From positions 1-54,689 of the forward strand of contig JANWXU010000011.1 of the NCBI GenBank assembly GCA_025057395.1: a stretch of DNA of 54,689 bases, read 5' to 3'. Positions 20,364 through 29,700 of the stretch are shown one piece after another. The first letter of the stretch is position 1, and the number at the start of each line of letters is the position of its first letter. The notes below the pieces were generated by a model. The model saw only the letters and a program-made list of their open reading frames with translations, was not told the origin of the DNA and ran no database searches. The stretch comes from Bacteroidia bacterium (GTDB lineage: Bacteria; Bacteroidota; Bacteroidia; J057; JANWXU01). Position numbers and translations under genes: made by a program.

Positions 20364-21866
20364 TTAGCGTGAAAGGTTTTCGTGGTGCTGAAGAATGAAA
20401 TCTAGTATGCTATCTTTGCCCCAAAATTTATCTTCAAAGGTAGGGGTGTAAGGAATGTGGGGGGGCACCCCTTTGCCAAAAGGAACTCCTGAAACATTGA
20501 GGCGGAAAAGAATAGTAGGAATATGTACTATTATTTTACTATGGGGTAATACTAGTTTTACCCAGGTACCGGCGCTTGTGCCATAATAGCCGCCGCCGGT
20601 TTCTTCCCCTACCAATATGGCTTGGGTGTGTTGCCGTGCTAAACTACAGAAAAAAGCTGCGCTCGAAAAAGTATTAGGACCGCATAAGATATAAAATTTG
20701 CCCTTATAACAATATTTTTTAGCTGGTAAATTGTAAGTAAGAGCAGGACGTATTTGAAAACGAGAAGTAACCTGATTTTTTTCTATCCACAGAGAATTGA
20801 ACCAGCCAAAAGGTTTGAACTTATAGGTCTTTCTTTTATTACTGTTACTTTGTGCTTGTATAATAAATTGCTTTTGATTTATTTGTGTGTAGCTTACAAG
20901 AGGAAACAAAGAGTCACAAAAGTAAGAAAATAATCTCATGCTTAGTAAAATTTGACCTCCGCCGTTTTCTCTTAAGTCTATAATCAGAGCTTTAGGAGAA
21001 TGATTAGCAATTTCTTTCATTTTCTTTTCTAGTGTTTTATTAAAGCTGCGTGGTATATTTTTATACCACTCAAAAGAATTTATGCGAAGGAGGGCAAAAC
21101 TAGAGTCTTGTAGCCATTCTAAATGTATAGGGTGTTTCTTCTTATTATTTATTTGATACTTACTTGATTTTTTTATTTCACTAAATTTTAGAAGGGCAAT
21201 TTTTTTAGAAGCAATAGAATCTTGGTTTTGAGTTTTGTAATAGACGCAAATACTATCTGGAAACCCTATCTTTTCGGCTAAATAAAAGCCGAAAAAAGAC
21301 TCTAAACTTGTACGCTGAAATTCAACGTTGTCTCCATCGGCGGGCATTTGGGGTAATAAATTTTGAACAAAGGAATCGAGTTGTATAGAGTCAATTTTTA
21401 AAATTTCATAACCCTTTTGTAAGGCAGAATCTGCGCCTAAGTACTGATCTATATATATTCTTTCTTGATAAAATTTTATGAAGAAAGGAACAAATTTTCC
21501 TTTTTTGATAAGTTCTTTTACAAATGATCTAGGGGGTAAAATAACTGTATGACCATCTTTAATAGAAGCTATAAATTTTCTTAAAGTCACGTAAAAATCA
21601 TAAATGTGAGTTGAAGACGGTAGATTTTGTTGAATTTTTTGGTATTCTCTTTGGAGGCTATCAGCAGTAATAAACTCATAGAGGCCAGGATGTATCTTTT
21701 GGAGAGCTTGGTAGAGTAAATTTAACTCTGCGTGAGATTGTTGCATAGAAAGGCAGTAGTGAGGAAAGAGTTGATTATATTGGGTTTGGCAATAGGGTGA
21801 AGATGAAAAGAATAAGCTTATATTATAAATTATGATTAAATAGATAAAAAAATAAAAACTTTTCAT
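20364..21866 (-). CDS. S41-family peptidase (C-terminal processing protease type), secreted
   Basis: 500 aa, ATG start, with a hydrophobic N-terminus (residues 1-25, ending SSSPYCQ). A helical N-terminal region with SIKDGHT at 101-107 is followed by a poorly conserved PDZ-like stretch. The S41 core has LIIDLRENGGG at 294-304, the nucleophile region NTFSSAAF with probable Ser402, and GEETGGG at 420-426. S41 peptidases cleave protein C-termini in the periplasm or outside the inner membrane. It is a single gene, divergent from the LOG-mtgA operon across a 228-bp gap. A T9SS domain is absent, so it is probably periplasmic or a lipoprotein-like export product. Confidence 0.85.
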   Translation of the reverse strand: MKSFYFFIYLIIIYNISLFFSSSPYCQTQYNQLFPHYCLSMQQSHAELNLLYQALQKIHPGLYEFITADSLQREYQKIQQNLPSSTHIYDFYVTLRKFIASIKDGHTVILPPRSFVKELIKKGKFVPFFIKFYQERIYIDQYLGADSALQKGYEILKIDSIQLDSFVQNLLPQMPADGDNVEFQRTSLESFFGFYLAEKIGFPDSICVYYKTQNQDSIASKKIALLKFSEIKKSSKYQINNKKKHPIHLEWLQDSSFALLRINSFEWYKNIPRSFNKTLEKKMKEIANHSPKALIIDLRENGGGQILLSMRLFSYFCDSLFPLVSYTQINQKQFIIQAQSNSNKRKTYKFKPFGWFNSLWIEKNQVTSRFQIRPALTYNLPAKKYCYKGKFYILCGPNTFSSAAFFCSLARQHTQAILVGEETGGGYYGTSAGTWVKLVLPHSKIIVHIPTILFRLNVSGVPFGKGVPPHIPYTPTFEDKFWGKDSILDFILQHHENLSR

Positions 21867-22094
21867 ATATGTAATTTTATTTCATAACTTTTCTTATATG
21901 GTTTTAAATGTTTTTATTTTGCCTACTTCTTAGACATCCTATTTAGAACTTGTAAAACCGATATTTTATTATTAATATAGCCAGCTTTTGGATTTATAAA
22001 TTCGAGGGGCTTGCAGATTATACTGAGGTAGGCAAAGCAAAAAAATTAAAATGTTTTATTGAATAATTATCTAAAATTAATAAAAATTGAGTAT

Positions 22095-22820
22095 ATGGCA
22101 ACGATTAGTCAGTTAGAGGGAGATAGTATACCGCGGCATTTTTTGAATAAAACTCGAAATTGGAATGAAGCACGTGCTATTGATACATGGCAGATTTTTA
22201 AAATAATTGCGGAGTTTGTAGAGGGTTTTCAGAAATTATCGCGGATAGGTCCTTGCGTTTCGATATTTGGTTCGGCTCGAGTGAAGGAGGATGATCCTTA
22301 TTATCAGCTAACGGTAGAAATTGCAATGTTACTAGGTGAAAATGGGTATGGTATTATTACAGGGGGAGGACCTGGAATTATGGAAGCGGGGAATAAGGGT
22401 GCTTATATGGTAGGGGCTAATTCTGTGGGTTTAAACATTGAGCTTCCCTTTGAGCAGCAGTTTAATAATTATGTAGATAGAAACCATCTTCTAGAATTTG
22501 ATTACTTTTTTGTTCGAAAAGTGATGTTTGTGAAATATGCCCAAGGGTTTGTGGTGATGCCGGGGGGATTAGGTACTTTAGATGAATTTTTTGAAGCCAT
22601 GACGCTTATTCAAACACTAAAAATCGATAAATTTCCAATTGTGCTGGTGGGTTCTTCTTTCTGGGGCGGGCTTATTGATTGGCTAAAGGAACAGGTTTTA
22701 GCAAATGGGTTTATTTCGCCTGAAGATTTGCACTTATTTACTATTTGTGATACGGCGCAAGAAGTTGTAGATCATATTAATAATTTCTACAGTAAATATT
22801 TGCATCGTCCTAATTTTTGA
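22095..22820 (+). CDS. LOG-family (TIGR00730) nucleotide phosphoribohydrolase-like protein
   Basis: 241 aa from ATG 22095. A TTG at 22059 would add 12 residues, but ATGGCAACG fits better. The Rossmann-like LOG fold is marked by GPCVSIFGSAR (52-62), GGGPGIMEAGNKGA (90-103) and the signature PGGLGTLDE (156-164). Family members release the base from nucleoside 5'-monophosphates, classically giving active cytokinins in plants; the bacterial substrate is usually unknown. It is the first gene of a compact plus operon, with mtgA beginning 15 bp later. Confidence 0.9.
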   Translation: MATISQLEGDSIPRHFLNKTRNWNEARAIDTWQIFKIIAEFVEGFQKLSRIGPCVSIFGSARVKEDDPYYQLTVEIAMLLGENGYGIITGGGPGIMEAGNKGAYMVGANSVGLNIELPFEQQFNNYVDRNHLLEFDYFFVRKVMFVKYAQGFVVMPGGLGTLDEFFEAMTLIQTLKIDKFPIVLVGSSFWGGLIDWLKEQVLANGFISPEDLHLFTICDTAQEVVDHINNFYSKYLHRPNF

Positions 22821-22835
22821 TTTTTAATACTTTGT

Positions 22836-23534
22836 ATGGCTTTGCCTGCCCTTCCTGTTCTTTATATAGTTTACCGCTACGTCAAAAAAGTACTTTTCTT
22901 TTTATTGGGTTTCCTTTTACTCAATATTATAATCTTTAAATTTGTTCCTATTCCTTTTACGCCGCTTATTATCTTTCGTACTTATGAATATTTTGTAAAA
23001 AATGAGCCTACTCCCTTAAAAAAAACTTGGGTATCTATTGAGGAAGTTTCTCCTAGTGTGATTCGTGCTTTTATTGTTGCAGAGGACCAAAAATTTTTAA
23101 AGCATTGGGGTTTTGATTTTAGTCAAATTATTTCGGCTATTAAAGAAGGACGGGGAGCAAGTACTATTACTCAGCAAACGGCAAAAAATGTGTTTTTATG
23201 GCAAGGGCGTTCTTGGCTACGTAAAGTGCTGGAAGCATTTATTACTATATTATTAGAAATTTTTTGGGGTAAGAAGCGAATTATGGAGGTATATATAAAT
23301 GTAGTAGAGTTAGGCAAGGGCATTTATGGAGTGGAGGCTGCAGCGCAGCATTACTTCCAAAAGTCAGCTAGTAGGTTGAATTTAGAGGAGGCAGTTACCT
23401 TAGCAGCTATTTTGCCCAATCCAAGAAAATGGGCTCCGCCTGCTCCTAGTAGGGCAAGGGAATTTAAGAAGGCTTTCATCTATCGTTGGCTTCCTTATTA
23501 TCCTCCGACTTACTTTAGTTCCTTATATCAATAA
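22836..23534 (+). CDS. mtgA: Monofunctional biosynthetic peptidoglycan transglycosylase (GT51)
   Basis: 232 aa, ATG start. One transmembrane segment spans about residues 18-38. The GT51 motifs are in order: VAEDQKFLKHWGFD with catalytic Glu83, GASTITQQTAKN (108-119), a positively charged WLRK stretch, and IMEVYINVVELG with the second conserved Glu151. It polymerises lipid II into glycan strands at the outer face of the inner membrane. No transpeptidase domain is present. Its placement directly before mltG, which cuts nascent glycan, gives a synthesis-and-release pair. Confidence 0.95.
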   Translation: MALPALPVLYIVYRYVKKVLFFLLGFLLLNIIIFKFVPIPFTPLIIFRTYEYFVKNEPTPLKKTWVSIEEVSPSVIRAFIVAEDQKFLKHWGFDFSQIISAIKEGRGASTITQQTAKNVFLWQGRSWLRKVLEAFITILLEIFWGKKRIMEVYINVVELGKGIYGVEAAAQHYFQKSASRLNLEEAVTLAAILPNPRKWAPPAPSRAREFKKAFIYRWLPYYPPTYFSSLYQ

Positions 23535-23545
23535 TAAAAATATAC

Positions 23546-24649
23546 GTGAATCGTATTATTGCTTTTCATTCTTGGAAAAGTTTTTTAGACCGATGCCGTG
23601 AGTACTATTATTTTTTTCGCCAGCCGCAGAATTGGAAGCCTTCTCATTATAGGATACTAGTTTTTTTTATTTTAAGTTTATGGGTTTTGGCGTTAGCAAT
23701 TTATTTTGTGTTTGGTAATAATGTAAGAGGAAATGGTGCAATCTTAAAAATTCGTAAAGGGGTAAGCTATCAGGCTGTAATTGACTCTATTAAAAGTAAA
23801 CAATTACTTTATAACGAAACTTCCTTTGAATTATTAGCAAATATAATGGGCTACCCTAAGGCTGTTAAACCTGGCAGGTACCGAATAAAGGCAGGAATGA
23901 GCAACTTTTCAATTATTTATAATTTTTTAAGAGGTAAGCAGGAGCCCCTGCGTATATCCTTTGTATCTACTCGTACGATTCAAGAGTTAGCTCAGAAATT
24001 AGCAAAGCCCTTTGAAATTCATCCCGATACATTGCTCGCTGAAATGTTATCTCCTACTTTATTGGACTCTTTGGGCTTTACTCTGCAAACAGCCATTGCC
24101 ATGTATATTCCTAATACTTATGAATTTTTTTGGACTACGCCTCCTAAGCAAATTGTAGGTAGATTTGCACAAGAATATAAAAAATTTTGGAATGAGCAGC
24201 GTCTTGCTAAGGCTAAAGCTATAAACTTAACGCCCATTCAGGTAAGTATTTTGGCTTCTATTGTGCAGGCAGAGTCTTATAGAAAGGAGGAGTATCCTCG
24301 CATTGCAGGGGTGTATATCAATCGACTTAATAAAAATGATAAGCTGCGTGCCGATCCTACGGTGATTTACGCTATAGGAGATTACTCTATCCGCCGCGTA
24401 CTTTTGAAACACACTTTATTTGATTCTCCTTACAATACCTACCTTTATAGTGGTTTGCCGCCAGGTCCTATCAATTGTCCATCGATAGAAGCGATTGATG
24501 GGGTTTTGAATTATGAAAAACATGATTACTATTTTTTTTGTGCTAGAGAGGATTTTTCAGGATATCATGATTTTTCTGTTACTTTTGAGGAGCACAAGCA
24601 AAAGGCTAAAGAATATCGAAGAGCCTTGGATAGTTTATCTGTGAAATGA
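23546..24649 (+). CDS. mltG: Endolytic transglycosylase MltG (YceG)
   Basis: 367 aa with a GTG start at 23546, 11 bp after the mtgA stop. There is one transmembrane helix (about residues 36-56), then a LysM-like region. The catalytic YceG domain has LASIVQAES with catalytic Glu243, GVYINRL (255-261), LRADPTVIYA, and the terminal YNTYLYSGLPPGPI...S segment. MltG cleaves nascent glycan strands and sets their length. The stop overlaps the next start (ATGA), implying coupled translation. Confidence 0.95.
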   Translation: MNRIIAFHSWKSFLDRCREYYYFFRQPQNWKPSHYRILVFFILSLWVLALAIYFVFGNNVRGNGAILKIRKGVSYQAVIDSIKSKQLLYNETSFELLANIMGYPKAVKPGRYRIKAGMSNFSIIYNFLRGKQEPLRISFVSTRTIQELAQKLAKPFEIHPDTLLAEMLSPTLLDSLGFTLQTAIAMYIPNTYEFFWTTPPKQIVGRFAQEYKKFWNEQRLAKAKAINLTPIQVSILASIVQAESYRKEEYPRIAGVYINRLNKNDKLRADPTVIYAIGDYSIRRVLLKHTLFDSPYNTYLYSGLPPGPINCPSIEAIDGVLNYEKHDYYFFCAREDFSGYHDFSVTFEEHKQKAKEYRRALDSLSVK

Positions 24650-25068
24650 TTAGCCATACTATTGAATTTCGTACGCGTTACGCAGAAACAGACCAGATGG
24701 GCTATATTTATTATGCTCATTATTTGACTTATTTTGAAATGGGTAGAGCAGAGTGGCTGCGAAGCCTAGGTTTTAGTTATCAATATTTTGAAAAGGAATT
24801 ACAGATTATGATGCCAGTAGTGCAAGTGCATATTCAGTATCTTCGGCCCGCAGGGTACGATCAATTACTTAAGCTTGCTACTTATTTACTAGATTATCCT
24901 ACAGCTCGGATTCGATTTGAACATGAGATGTGGGACGAGGGAAAAAATCCAATTGTAAAAGGATTTGTGGAACTTGCTTTTATTCATGCACAAAATCGTA
25001 AGCCTGCACGTCCTCCGCAAATTCTTATTGAGAAGATTAATCAGCTCTGGCAGCATGAAAGTTTATGA
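24646..25068 (+). CDS. YbgC/4HBT-family acyl-CoA thioesterase
   Basis: 140 aa, ATG start overlapping the mltG stop by 4 nt. The hotdog-fold signature RYAETDQMGYIYYAHY starts at residue 11 and includes the probable catalytic Asp16. Family members hydrolyse acyl-CoA or acyl-ACP thioesters; the chain length cannot be read. It is fourth in the cell-envelope operon. Confidence 0.9.
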   Translation: MISHTIEFRTRYAETDQMGYIYYAHYLTYFEMGRAEWLRSLGFSYQYFEKELQIMMPVVQVHIQYLRPAGYDQLLKLATYLLDYPTARIRFEHEMWDEGKNPIVKGFVELAFIHAQNRKPARPPQILIEKINQLWQHESL

Positions 25069-25975
25069 GTACTATCGCTTTTTTTTTCGTAGGCAGATTC
25101 AAAAGCTTTCCTACCGTAAAATTGGCAAGGCTTACTTAGGCGATATTGTGAGTATTGCTCGAGATTATATCTTATACAAGCATATTGATGTTTTTGCAGG
25201 AGCTATGGCTTATAGTTTTTTTTTAGCCCTTTTTCCTACTTTAATATTTTTACTTGCCCTTTTGCCCTACATTCCAATTGATAATTTTCAAAATCTTGCT
25301 ATTAATTGGATAAAAGAATTTTTGCCCGGCGATGCCTTTTCTCTTGTCTATAGAACAGTAAAAGAGCTATTTGAAAAAAGAACTTTTGGCTTTTTTTCTT
25401 TGAATTTTTTGGCAATAGTTTTCTTTGCTACGCGAGGGGTTAATACTATGGTTCAGGCTATTAATGAGATAGACCAAAGTGATGAGCCATTGAGTTTTTT
25501 CAAAAAGCAAATTAATAGCCTCATTATTTTTGCTACTATTTTTTTCTTGGGTTTTTTAGGGGTTATAGCCTTCATTACGGGAGAAGTGGTACTTAAGATT
25601 TTGTTTACTACTTTTAGGATTTTGAGGGCAGTAGAATACTACCTTCTTTCTTTACTCAATTGGGGCGTTGAATTTTTTATTATTTTGTTAGCAGTATCTA
25701 TCATTTATAACTGGGCACCTAAAGCTAAGAAAACTTTTCGGCTATTTAGTGTGGGAGCAGTAATTGCAGCTTTTTTAATGCTTTTTGCACAGTTTGGGTT
25801 AAAACAATATTTTTTAAATTTTTCTAGCTATAATAAGCTTTATGGAAGTTTAGGAGCGGTGATTACTTTGATGGTGTGGTTTTATTTTATGTCTTTAGCT
25901 TTACTGGTGGGCTTTGTATTAAATCAATCCATAAAGCAGGCTACTTTCAAAAATAAGGCACAAAACATAACTTGA
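25055..25975 (+). CDS. YihY/BrkB-family inner-membrane protein
   Basis: 306 aa from ATG 25055, overlapping the thioesterase by 14 nt. A longer open frame reaches 24965, but the family begins near the KVYEYYRFF segment. Several transmembrane helices are evident. The family motifs are AGAMAYSFFLALFPTLIF (first helix), ATRGVNTMVQAIN and, near the end, LYGSLGAVITLMVWFYFMS. The family was once named RNase BN in error and is now regarded as a membrane protein of unknown, possibly transport, role. It is last in the operon; tRNA-Ser follows 38 bp later. Confidence 0.9.
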   Translation: MKVYEYYRFFFRRQIQKLSYRKIGKAYLGDIVSIARDYILYKHIDVFAGAMAYSFFLALFPTLIFLLALLPYIPIDNFQNLAINWIKEFLPGDAFSLVYRTVKELFEKRTFGFFSLNFLAIVFFATRGVNTMVQAINEIDQSDEPLSFFKKQINSLIIFATIFFLGFLGVIAFITGEVVLKILFTTFRILRAVEYYLLSLLNWGVEFFIILLAVSIIYNWAPKAKKTFRLFSVGAVIAAFLMLFAQFGLKQYFLNFSSYNKLYGSLGAVITLMVWFYFMSLALLVGFVLNQSIKQATFKNKAQNIT

Positions 25976-26013
25976 GTATTGTAATTTCAATAAAAATTTG
26001 TAATTTTGTACCC

Positions 26014-26100
26014 AGAGAGATGGCAGAGCGGTCGAATGCGGCGGTCTTGAAAACCGTTAGGCACGTGAGTGCCTCAGGGGTTCGAATCCCCTTCTCTCTA
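26014..26100 (+). tRNA. tRNA-Ser (anticodon TGA)
   Basis: The acceptor stem is AGAGAGA (26014-26020) with TCTCTCT (26093-26099). The anticodon loop CTTGAAA at 26046-26052 gives TGA at 26048-26050. A long variable arm, GGCAC-GTGA-GTGCC, is typical of serine tRNAs. The T arm AGGGG-TTCGAAT-CCCCT is at 26076-26092. CCA is not encoded. The base after the acceptor is A, where bacterial tRNA-Ser usually has G. Confidence 0.95.
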
Positions 26101-26112
26101 CTACCTTAAGGT

Positions 26113-26148
26113 AAGGGCAGGCTTAGTTTGTAGTTTGCCCTTTTTTTA
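26113..26148 (+). terminator. Intrinsic terminator after tRNA-Ser
   Basis: AAGGGCA (26113-26119) pairs with TGCCCTT (26136-26142) around a 16-nt loop, followed by a T run. It ends the tRNA transcript 19 bp before the MazG-like gene. Confidence 0.8.
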
Positions 26149-26166
26149 TTTTTTATTTTCTTTAGT

Positions 26167-26514
26167 ATGGAATTAGAGATACAACCCTTAGGAATAGCAA
26201 ATGCTCAAAAGTTAGTAGATACTTGGATAAAAACTGTAGGTATTCGATATTATTCCGAGCTAACTAACTTAGCAGTACTGATGGAAGAAATTGGTGAAGT
26301 GGCCAGGTTATTTAGTCGACTTTATGGAGACCAATCTTTTAAAGAAGGGGAAAGCGCAGAAAAGCTTGCCGAGGAGCTATCAGATGTATTATTTGTTTTG
26401 CTATGTTTGGCTAACCAAACGGGTGTTGATTTGGAAAAGGCTTTTTTGGAAAAAATGAAAATTCGTACTCAAAGAGACGCTCAAAGGCATAAAAGTAACT
26501 CAAAGCTATATTGA
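26167..26514 (+). CDS. MazG-like nucleotide pyrophosphohydrolase
   Basis: 115 aa, ATG start. A single all-alpha MazG domain carries the metal-binding pattern EEIGE (Glu40, Glu41, Glu44) and, 26 residues on, ELSD (Glu70, Asp73). The family hydrolyses (d)NTPs or related nucleotides to monophosphate and pyrophosphate for pool cleaning. At this length it resembles the short single-domain MazG-like enzymes, not two-domain MazG. It is convergent with the outer-membrane protein gene, with only 6 bp between stops. Confidence 0.88.
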   Translation: MELEIQPLGIANAQKLVDTWIKTVGIRYYSELTNLAVLMEEIGEVARLFSRLYGDQSFKEGESAEKLAEELSDVLFVLLCLANQTGVDLEKAFLEKMKIRTQRDAQRHKSNSKLY

Positions 26515-26520
26515 AAAAAA

Positions 26521-27261
26521 TTATCCCGTACTTCCAAAAGCATATCCTAATTGCAACTGTAAAAAAATTGGTTGGAGTTGTAAATCTTCTTTACTAATTG
26601 AAGGGAGCAAGGGCAGTATAATGCTAGGTTCTAGGTAAAAGGTACGTTTACGTGAGAATGATTTGCGCCATCGAACTCTCGTTTCTAAGTTAGGTATCAA
26701 TAGATTACTATTTAAAAAATTTTGACTAGCTAAGTTCATACCTGAACCCGAGGGGGTGGTGCTATGGGCGATATTCAAAAGGCGTGTAAGTAAATGAGGT
26801 CCTAAAAGAATTGCCCATTCTTGATTTTGATGAAAATTATTTTTTCTTACCTTGGCTAAGAGTCCTAGTTCTAAATATAAAAGATGTACGTGATATTTTA
26901 GATTAGTTTCGTTTTTCTCTAACCAATTAGGAAAGGCCTGGGTACTTTTAAATTCTGCTCCTATTAACCCTCCCTCAATTTCGTAACCATAGTTTTTGCC
27001 ACAAAAATAGTAGGTATAGAAAATTTGGGTACGATAGCTAAGTATTGGTAAAAGATGAGCTTTAGATATTGAAACCGCGGTTCCTAGGCCACCCCTAATA
27101 CCATATTCTCCTAGAGCATACTGGCACAAACTTATAGGGCTCAGTTGTATTCCCAAAATCCAAATAGATATTAAAAAAATTATAATCTTACCACGTGATG
27201 GTGGTATAAGGAAGCCACGATTTAATTTTTTGTTTTTCGTTTTCAGGAATAGGATTACCAT
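26521..27261 (-). CDS. Hypothetical outer-membrane beta-barrel protein
   Basis: 246 aa. A basic stretch and hydrophobic segment (about residues 24-47, ending SLCQ) form a signal peptide with an unusually long n-region. The rest alternates hydrophobic and polar residues and ends with an amphipathic LQLQLGYAFG strand, typical of small barrels. I do not recognise the family. The ATG at 27261 lies inside the 3' end of the LRR gene, giving a 74-nt overlap; a non-ATG start nearer the hydrophobic segment would shorten this. It is co-transcribed with the LRR gene. Confidence 0.6.
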   Translation of the reverse strand: MVILFLKTKNKKLNRGFLIPPSRGKIIIFLISIWILGIQLSPISLCQYALGEYGIRGGLGTAVSISKAHLLPILSYRTQIFYTYYFCGKNYGYEIEGGLIGAEFKSTQAFPNWLEKNETNLKYHVHLLYLELGLLAKVRKNNFHQNQEWAILLGPHLLTRLLNIAHSTTPSGSGMNLASQNFLNSNLLIPNLETRVRWRKSFSRKRTFYLEPSIILPLLPSISKEDLQLQPIFLQLQLGYAFGSTG

Positions 27262-28534
27262 GTAAATTCAAAAATTGTAAGTGATTTGCTAGTTTCTTAA
27301 TACTTTCTGGCAAAGTAGTTAGGTAGTTTTTACTTAAATTAAGTTCTACTAGTTGTTTGAGTTCTCCTACTTCAGCGGGTAAAATAGTAATTTGATTTTG
27401 GGCAAGCCATAGACTATGCAAGTTTTTTAGGTTGCCTATTTGAACAGGGATAGTTTTAAGTTGATTGCCACCTGCATATAATTCTCTTAGGTTTTTAAGC
27501 TCTCCTATTTCTGAGGGTAAAATGTGTAAATGATTGTTATTGACCCAAAGAACTTCTAACTTACTTAGTTTTCCAATACTTTTAGGAAGCTCTTGTAGCT
27601 GATTTCCTTCCAGAAGCAAGCTTTGTAAGTTTTTTAATTTTCCAATTTCAGAAGGTAAAGTTTTGATGCGATTACCCTCTGCATGTAAGGAATGTAGATG
27701 CTGTAGTTTAGTTATGCTTTGAGGGAGGCTATCAAGGTGGTTATTCCATATGTAAAGGGCTTGGAGTTTATTAAGATTACCAATAGAAGCAGGTAGGGTA
27801 GATAACTGATTATTGCCAATGTTGAATTCTAATAAGTTTTCTAATTCAACAATAGTTTCGGGTAATTTTTGTATAAGGTTATTGCTTGCATTAAGTTCCA
27901 GTAAATTTTTGAGTTTGCCAATACTAACAGGAAGAGTAGTAAGTTGGTTTTGCCAAAGATGTAATGATTGTAAGGATTCTAAGTCTCCTATTGTTTCAGG
28001 TAAATTTTGTAATTGATTATTCCATAAGTACAAAGATTTTAGATTTTTTAATTTTCCAATGGTAGGAGGAAGTTCTGTTAAGCGATTTTGATTTAGCCAG
28101 AGGGATTCTAGAGACTCTAGTTCTCCTATTGAGAAGGGAAGTTGGGTAAGTAAATTATGGTTGAGCCATAAGGCTTTCAATTTTTTGAGTTGACCTATAG
28201 TTTCGGGGAGTTTACTGAGACGATTGTGATTAAGCCATAGGGTTCTTAGGGCGCTTAGCTTGCCAATTTCAGGGGGGAGTTCTTTAAGTTCATTTTTTTC
28301 AAGCATTAAAAATTCGAGGGAAGTTAAGTTCATTATTTGAGGGGGAAGCTCTTCTAATAGATTATTATTAGCTCTGAGCATAATTAAGTGGGTATGGCTG
28401 AATACGTCGTTAGGCAAAGTTTTTAACTTTTGGTTACTAATATCTAAAGCTGTAGATTTATTCTGACCAAAAAGTAGATTTGAATAGAAGAAAATTATTA
28501 AGGGGGTAATAGGTACAAATAATTTAAGGAGCAT
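27188..28534 (-). CDS. Secreted leucine-rich-repeat protein, 17 repeats
   Basis: 448 aa, ATG start. A signal peptide ends near residue 24 (LLFGQ). Seventeen LRR units follow, nearly all exactly 23 residues, with consensus LPxxIGxLxxLxxLxLxxNxL, the plant/Leptospira-like bacterial LRR class. A short cap (GNPIPENEKQKIKSWLP) ends the protein. No T9SS domain or membrane anchor is visible, so it is probably periplasmic. LRR solenoids bind proteins; the partner is unknown. Downstream, the small barrel gene overlaps its 3' end by 74 nt, which suggests the two work or are made together. Confidence 0.9.
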   Translation of the reverse strand: MLLKLFVPITPLIIFFYSNLLFGQNKSTALDISNQKLKTLPNDVFSHTHLIMLRANNNLLEELPPQIMNLTSLEFLMLEKNELKELPPEIGKLSALRTLWLNHNRLSKLPETIGQLKKLKALWLNHNLLTQLPFSIGELESLESLWLNQNRLTELPPTIGKLKNLKSLYLWNNQLQNLPETIGDLESLQSLHLWQNQLTTLPVSIGKLKNLLELNASNNLIQKLPETIVELENLLEFNIGNNQLSTLPASIGNLNKLQALYIWNNHLDSLPQSITKLQHLHSLHAEGNRIKTLPSEIGKLKNLQSLLLEGNQLQELPKSIGKLSKLEVLWVNNNHLHILPSEIGELKNLRELYAGGNQLKTIPVQIGNLKNLHSLWLAQNQITILPAEVGELKQLVELNLSKNYLTTLPESIKKLANHLQFLNLHGNPIPENEKQKIKSWLPYTTITW

Positions 28535-28580
28535 AAACGAATACTAAGTTGACTTGATGCATGCTTGATAATAAACTTGC

Positions 28581-29636
28581 TTAAAGGGCAGGTTGCTGTT
28601 GCGTAACACAATGAATGGCTCCTAAACCTACTATGAGTGCTCGGCAATCTATTCCTATTATTTTTCTATCAGGAAAAACAGACTGAATTTTGGAAAGGGC
28701 TATTTCTTCAGTAGTGGAGTCTCCGAAGGTAGGTACTAAAACCGCACTGTTGGTAATATAAAAATTCAAATAGGTTGCTGGCAGCCTAGCACCATTATAA
28801 TATAGAGCTTGGGGCATGGGAATAGGAATTAATTCAAACGGTTTATTTTCTGTATTAGTAAAAGATTTTAAAAGTTGATAGTTACGTTGTAGGATGGCAA
28901 AGTTTTCATCTTGTTCGTTAGTTTCTATAGCGTATAAAATGGTGGAAGGACTGGCAAACCGAGCTATATCGTCGATATGTCCATCAGTATCATCTCCTAC
29001 AATCCCCTCTTCAAGCCATAAGATTTTGTGTACGCCTAGCCAAGAGCAGAGATGCTCTTCGATTTCTTGTTGGCTAAGGTGCGGGTTACGGTTAGGGTTT
29101 AGTAAGCACGAGCGAGTAGTGAGCAGACAACCTTCACCATTTACGTCTATTGAGCCCCCCTCTAATATAATTCCTGTTGAAAAGATAGGTAGATTAATAG
29201 ATGCTGCTATCCTAATAGGAATTTGATTGTCTTGCTCAAAAGGATATTTATTCCCCCAAGAATTAAATTCCCAGTTAGTAATAGCAATAGGATTTTCTAA
29301 ATTATTATCGCTATTTATCACAAAAATAGGACCATGATCCCGGCACCAGGCATCATTAGAGGGAATCTCATAAAATTGGACGTATTCTATATTTACTCCT
29401 TGTTTAGTTAATAGGTCAATAATTTCTTTCTCTTCTTGCGAATTGTTGATATTAATGTTAACTTTTTCATTTCCGTCAGCAGTTATGGCGGCAATTATCT
29501 GAGCAAAGGTATGTTTTACCTGGGATAAAATTGAAGCTTCCCATGTTCGAGAATTATGAGGCCAAGTAAGCCACGTGGCTGCATGAGGATACCATTCCGC
29601 AGGCATTACATATTTATAATTAAAAGGCGGCAACAT
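28581..29636 (-). CDS. aguA: Agmatine deiminase
   Basis: 351 aa, ATG start, the normal length. It belongs to the PAD_porph/guanidino-modifying family: MPAEWYPHAATWLTWPHN near the N-terminus, NDAWCRDHGP, EGGSIDVNGEG and the catalytic Cys343 in GLGAIHCVTQQ at the C-terminus. It converts agmatine to N-carbamoylputrescine plus ammonia. It lies 64 bp downstream of the gene for the next enzyme of the pathway, on the same strand. Confidence 0.94.
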   Translation of the reverse strand: MLPPFNYKYVMPAEWYPHAATWLTWPHNSRTWEASILSQVKHTFAQIIAAITADGNEKVNININNSQEEKEIIDLLTKQGVNIEYVQFYEIPSNDAWCRDHGPIFVINSDNNLENPIAITNWEFNSWGNKYPFEQDNQIPIRIAASINLPIFSTGIILEGGSIDVNGEGCLLTTRSCLLNPNRNPHLSQQEIEEHLCSWLGVHKILWLEEGIVGDDTDGHIDDIARFASPSTILYAIETNEQDENFAILQRNYQLLKSFTNTENKPFELIPIPMPQALYYNGARLPATYLNFYITNSAVLVPTFGDSTTEEIALSKIQSVFPDRKIIGIDCRALIVGLGAIHCVTQQQPAL

Positions 29637-29700
29637 AAATTTTTATAAATATTAATTTACACTTGTAGGAACTAGAGTAGGCATAATACATACAAGAGCT

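Noticed and set aside
22059-22094. TTG start adding 12 residues to the LOG protein
   Set aside because: ATG 22095 fits the family N-terminus better.
24965-25054. 30-residue extension of the YihY protein
   Set aside because: It lies wholly within the thioesterase gene in another frame and has no similarity to the family start.
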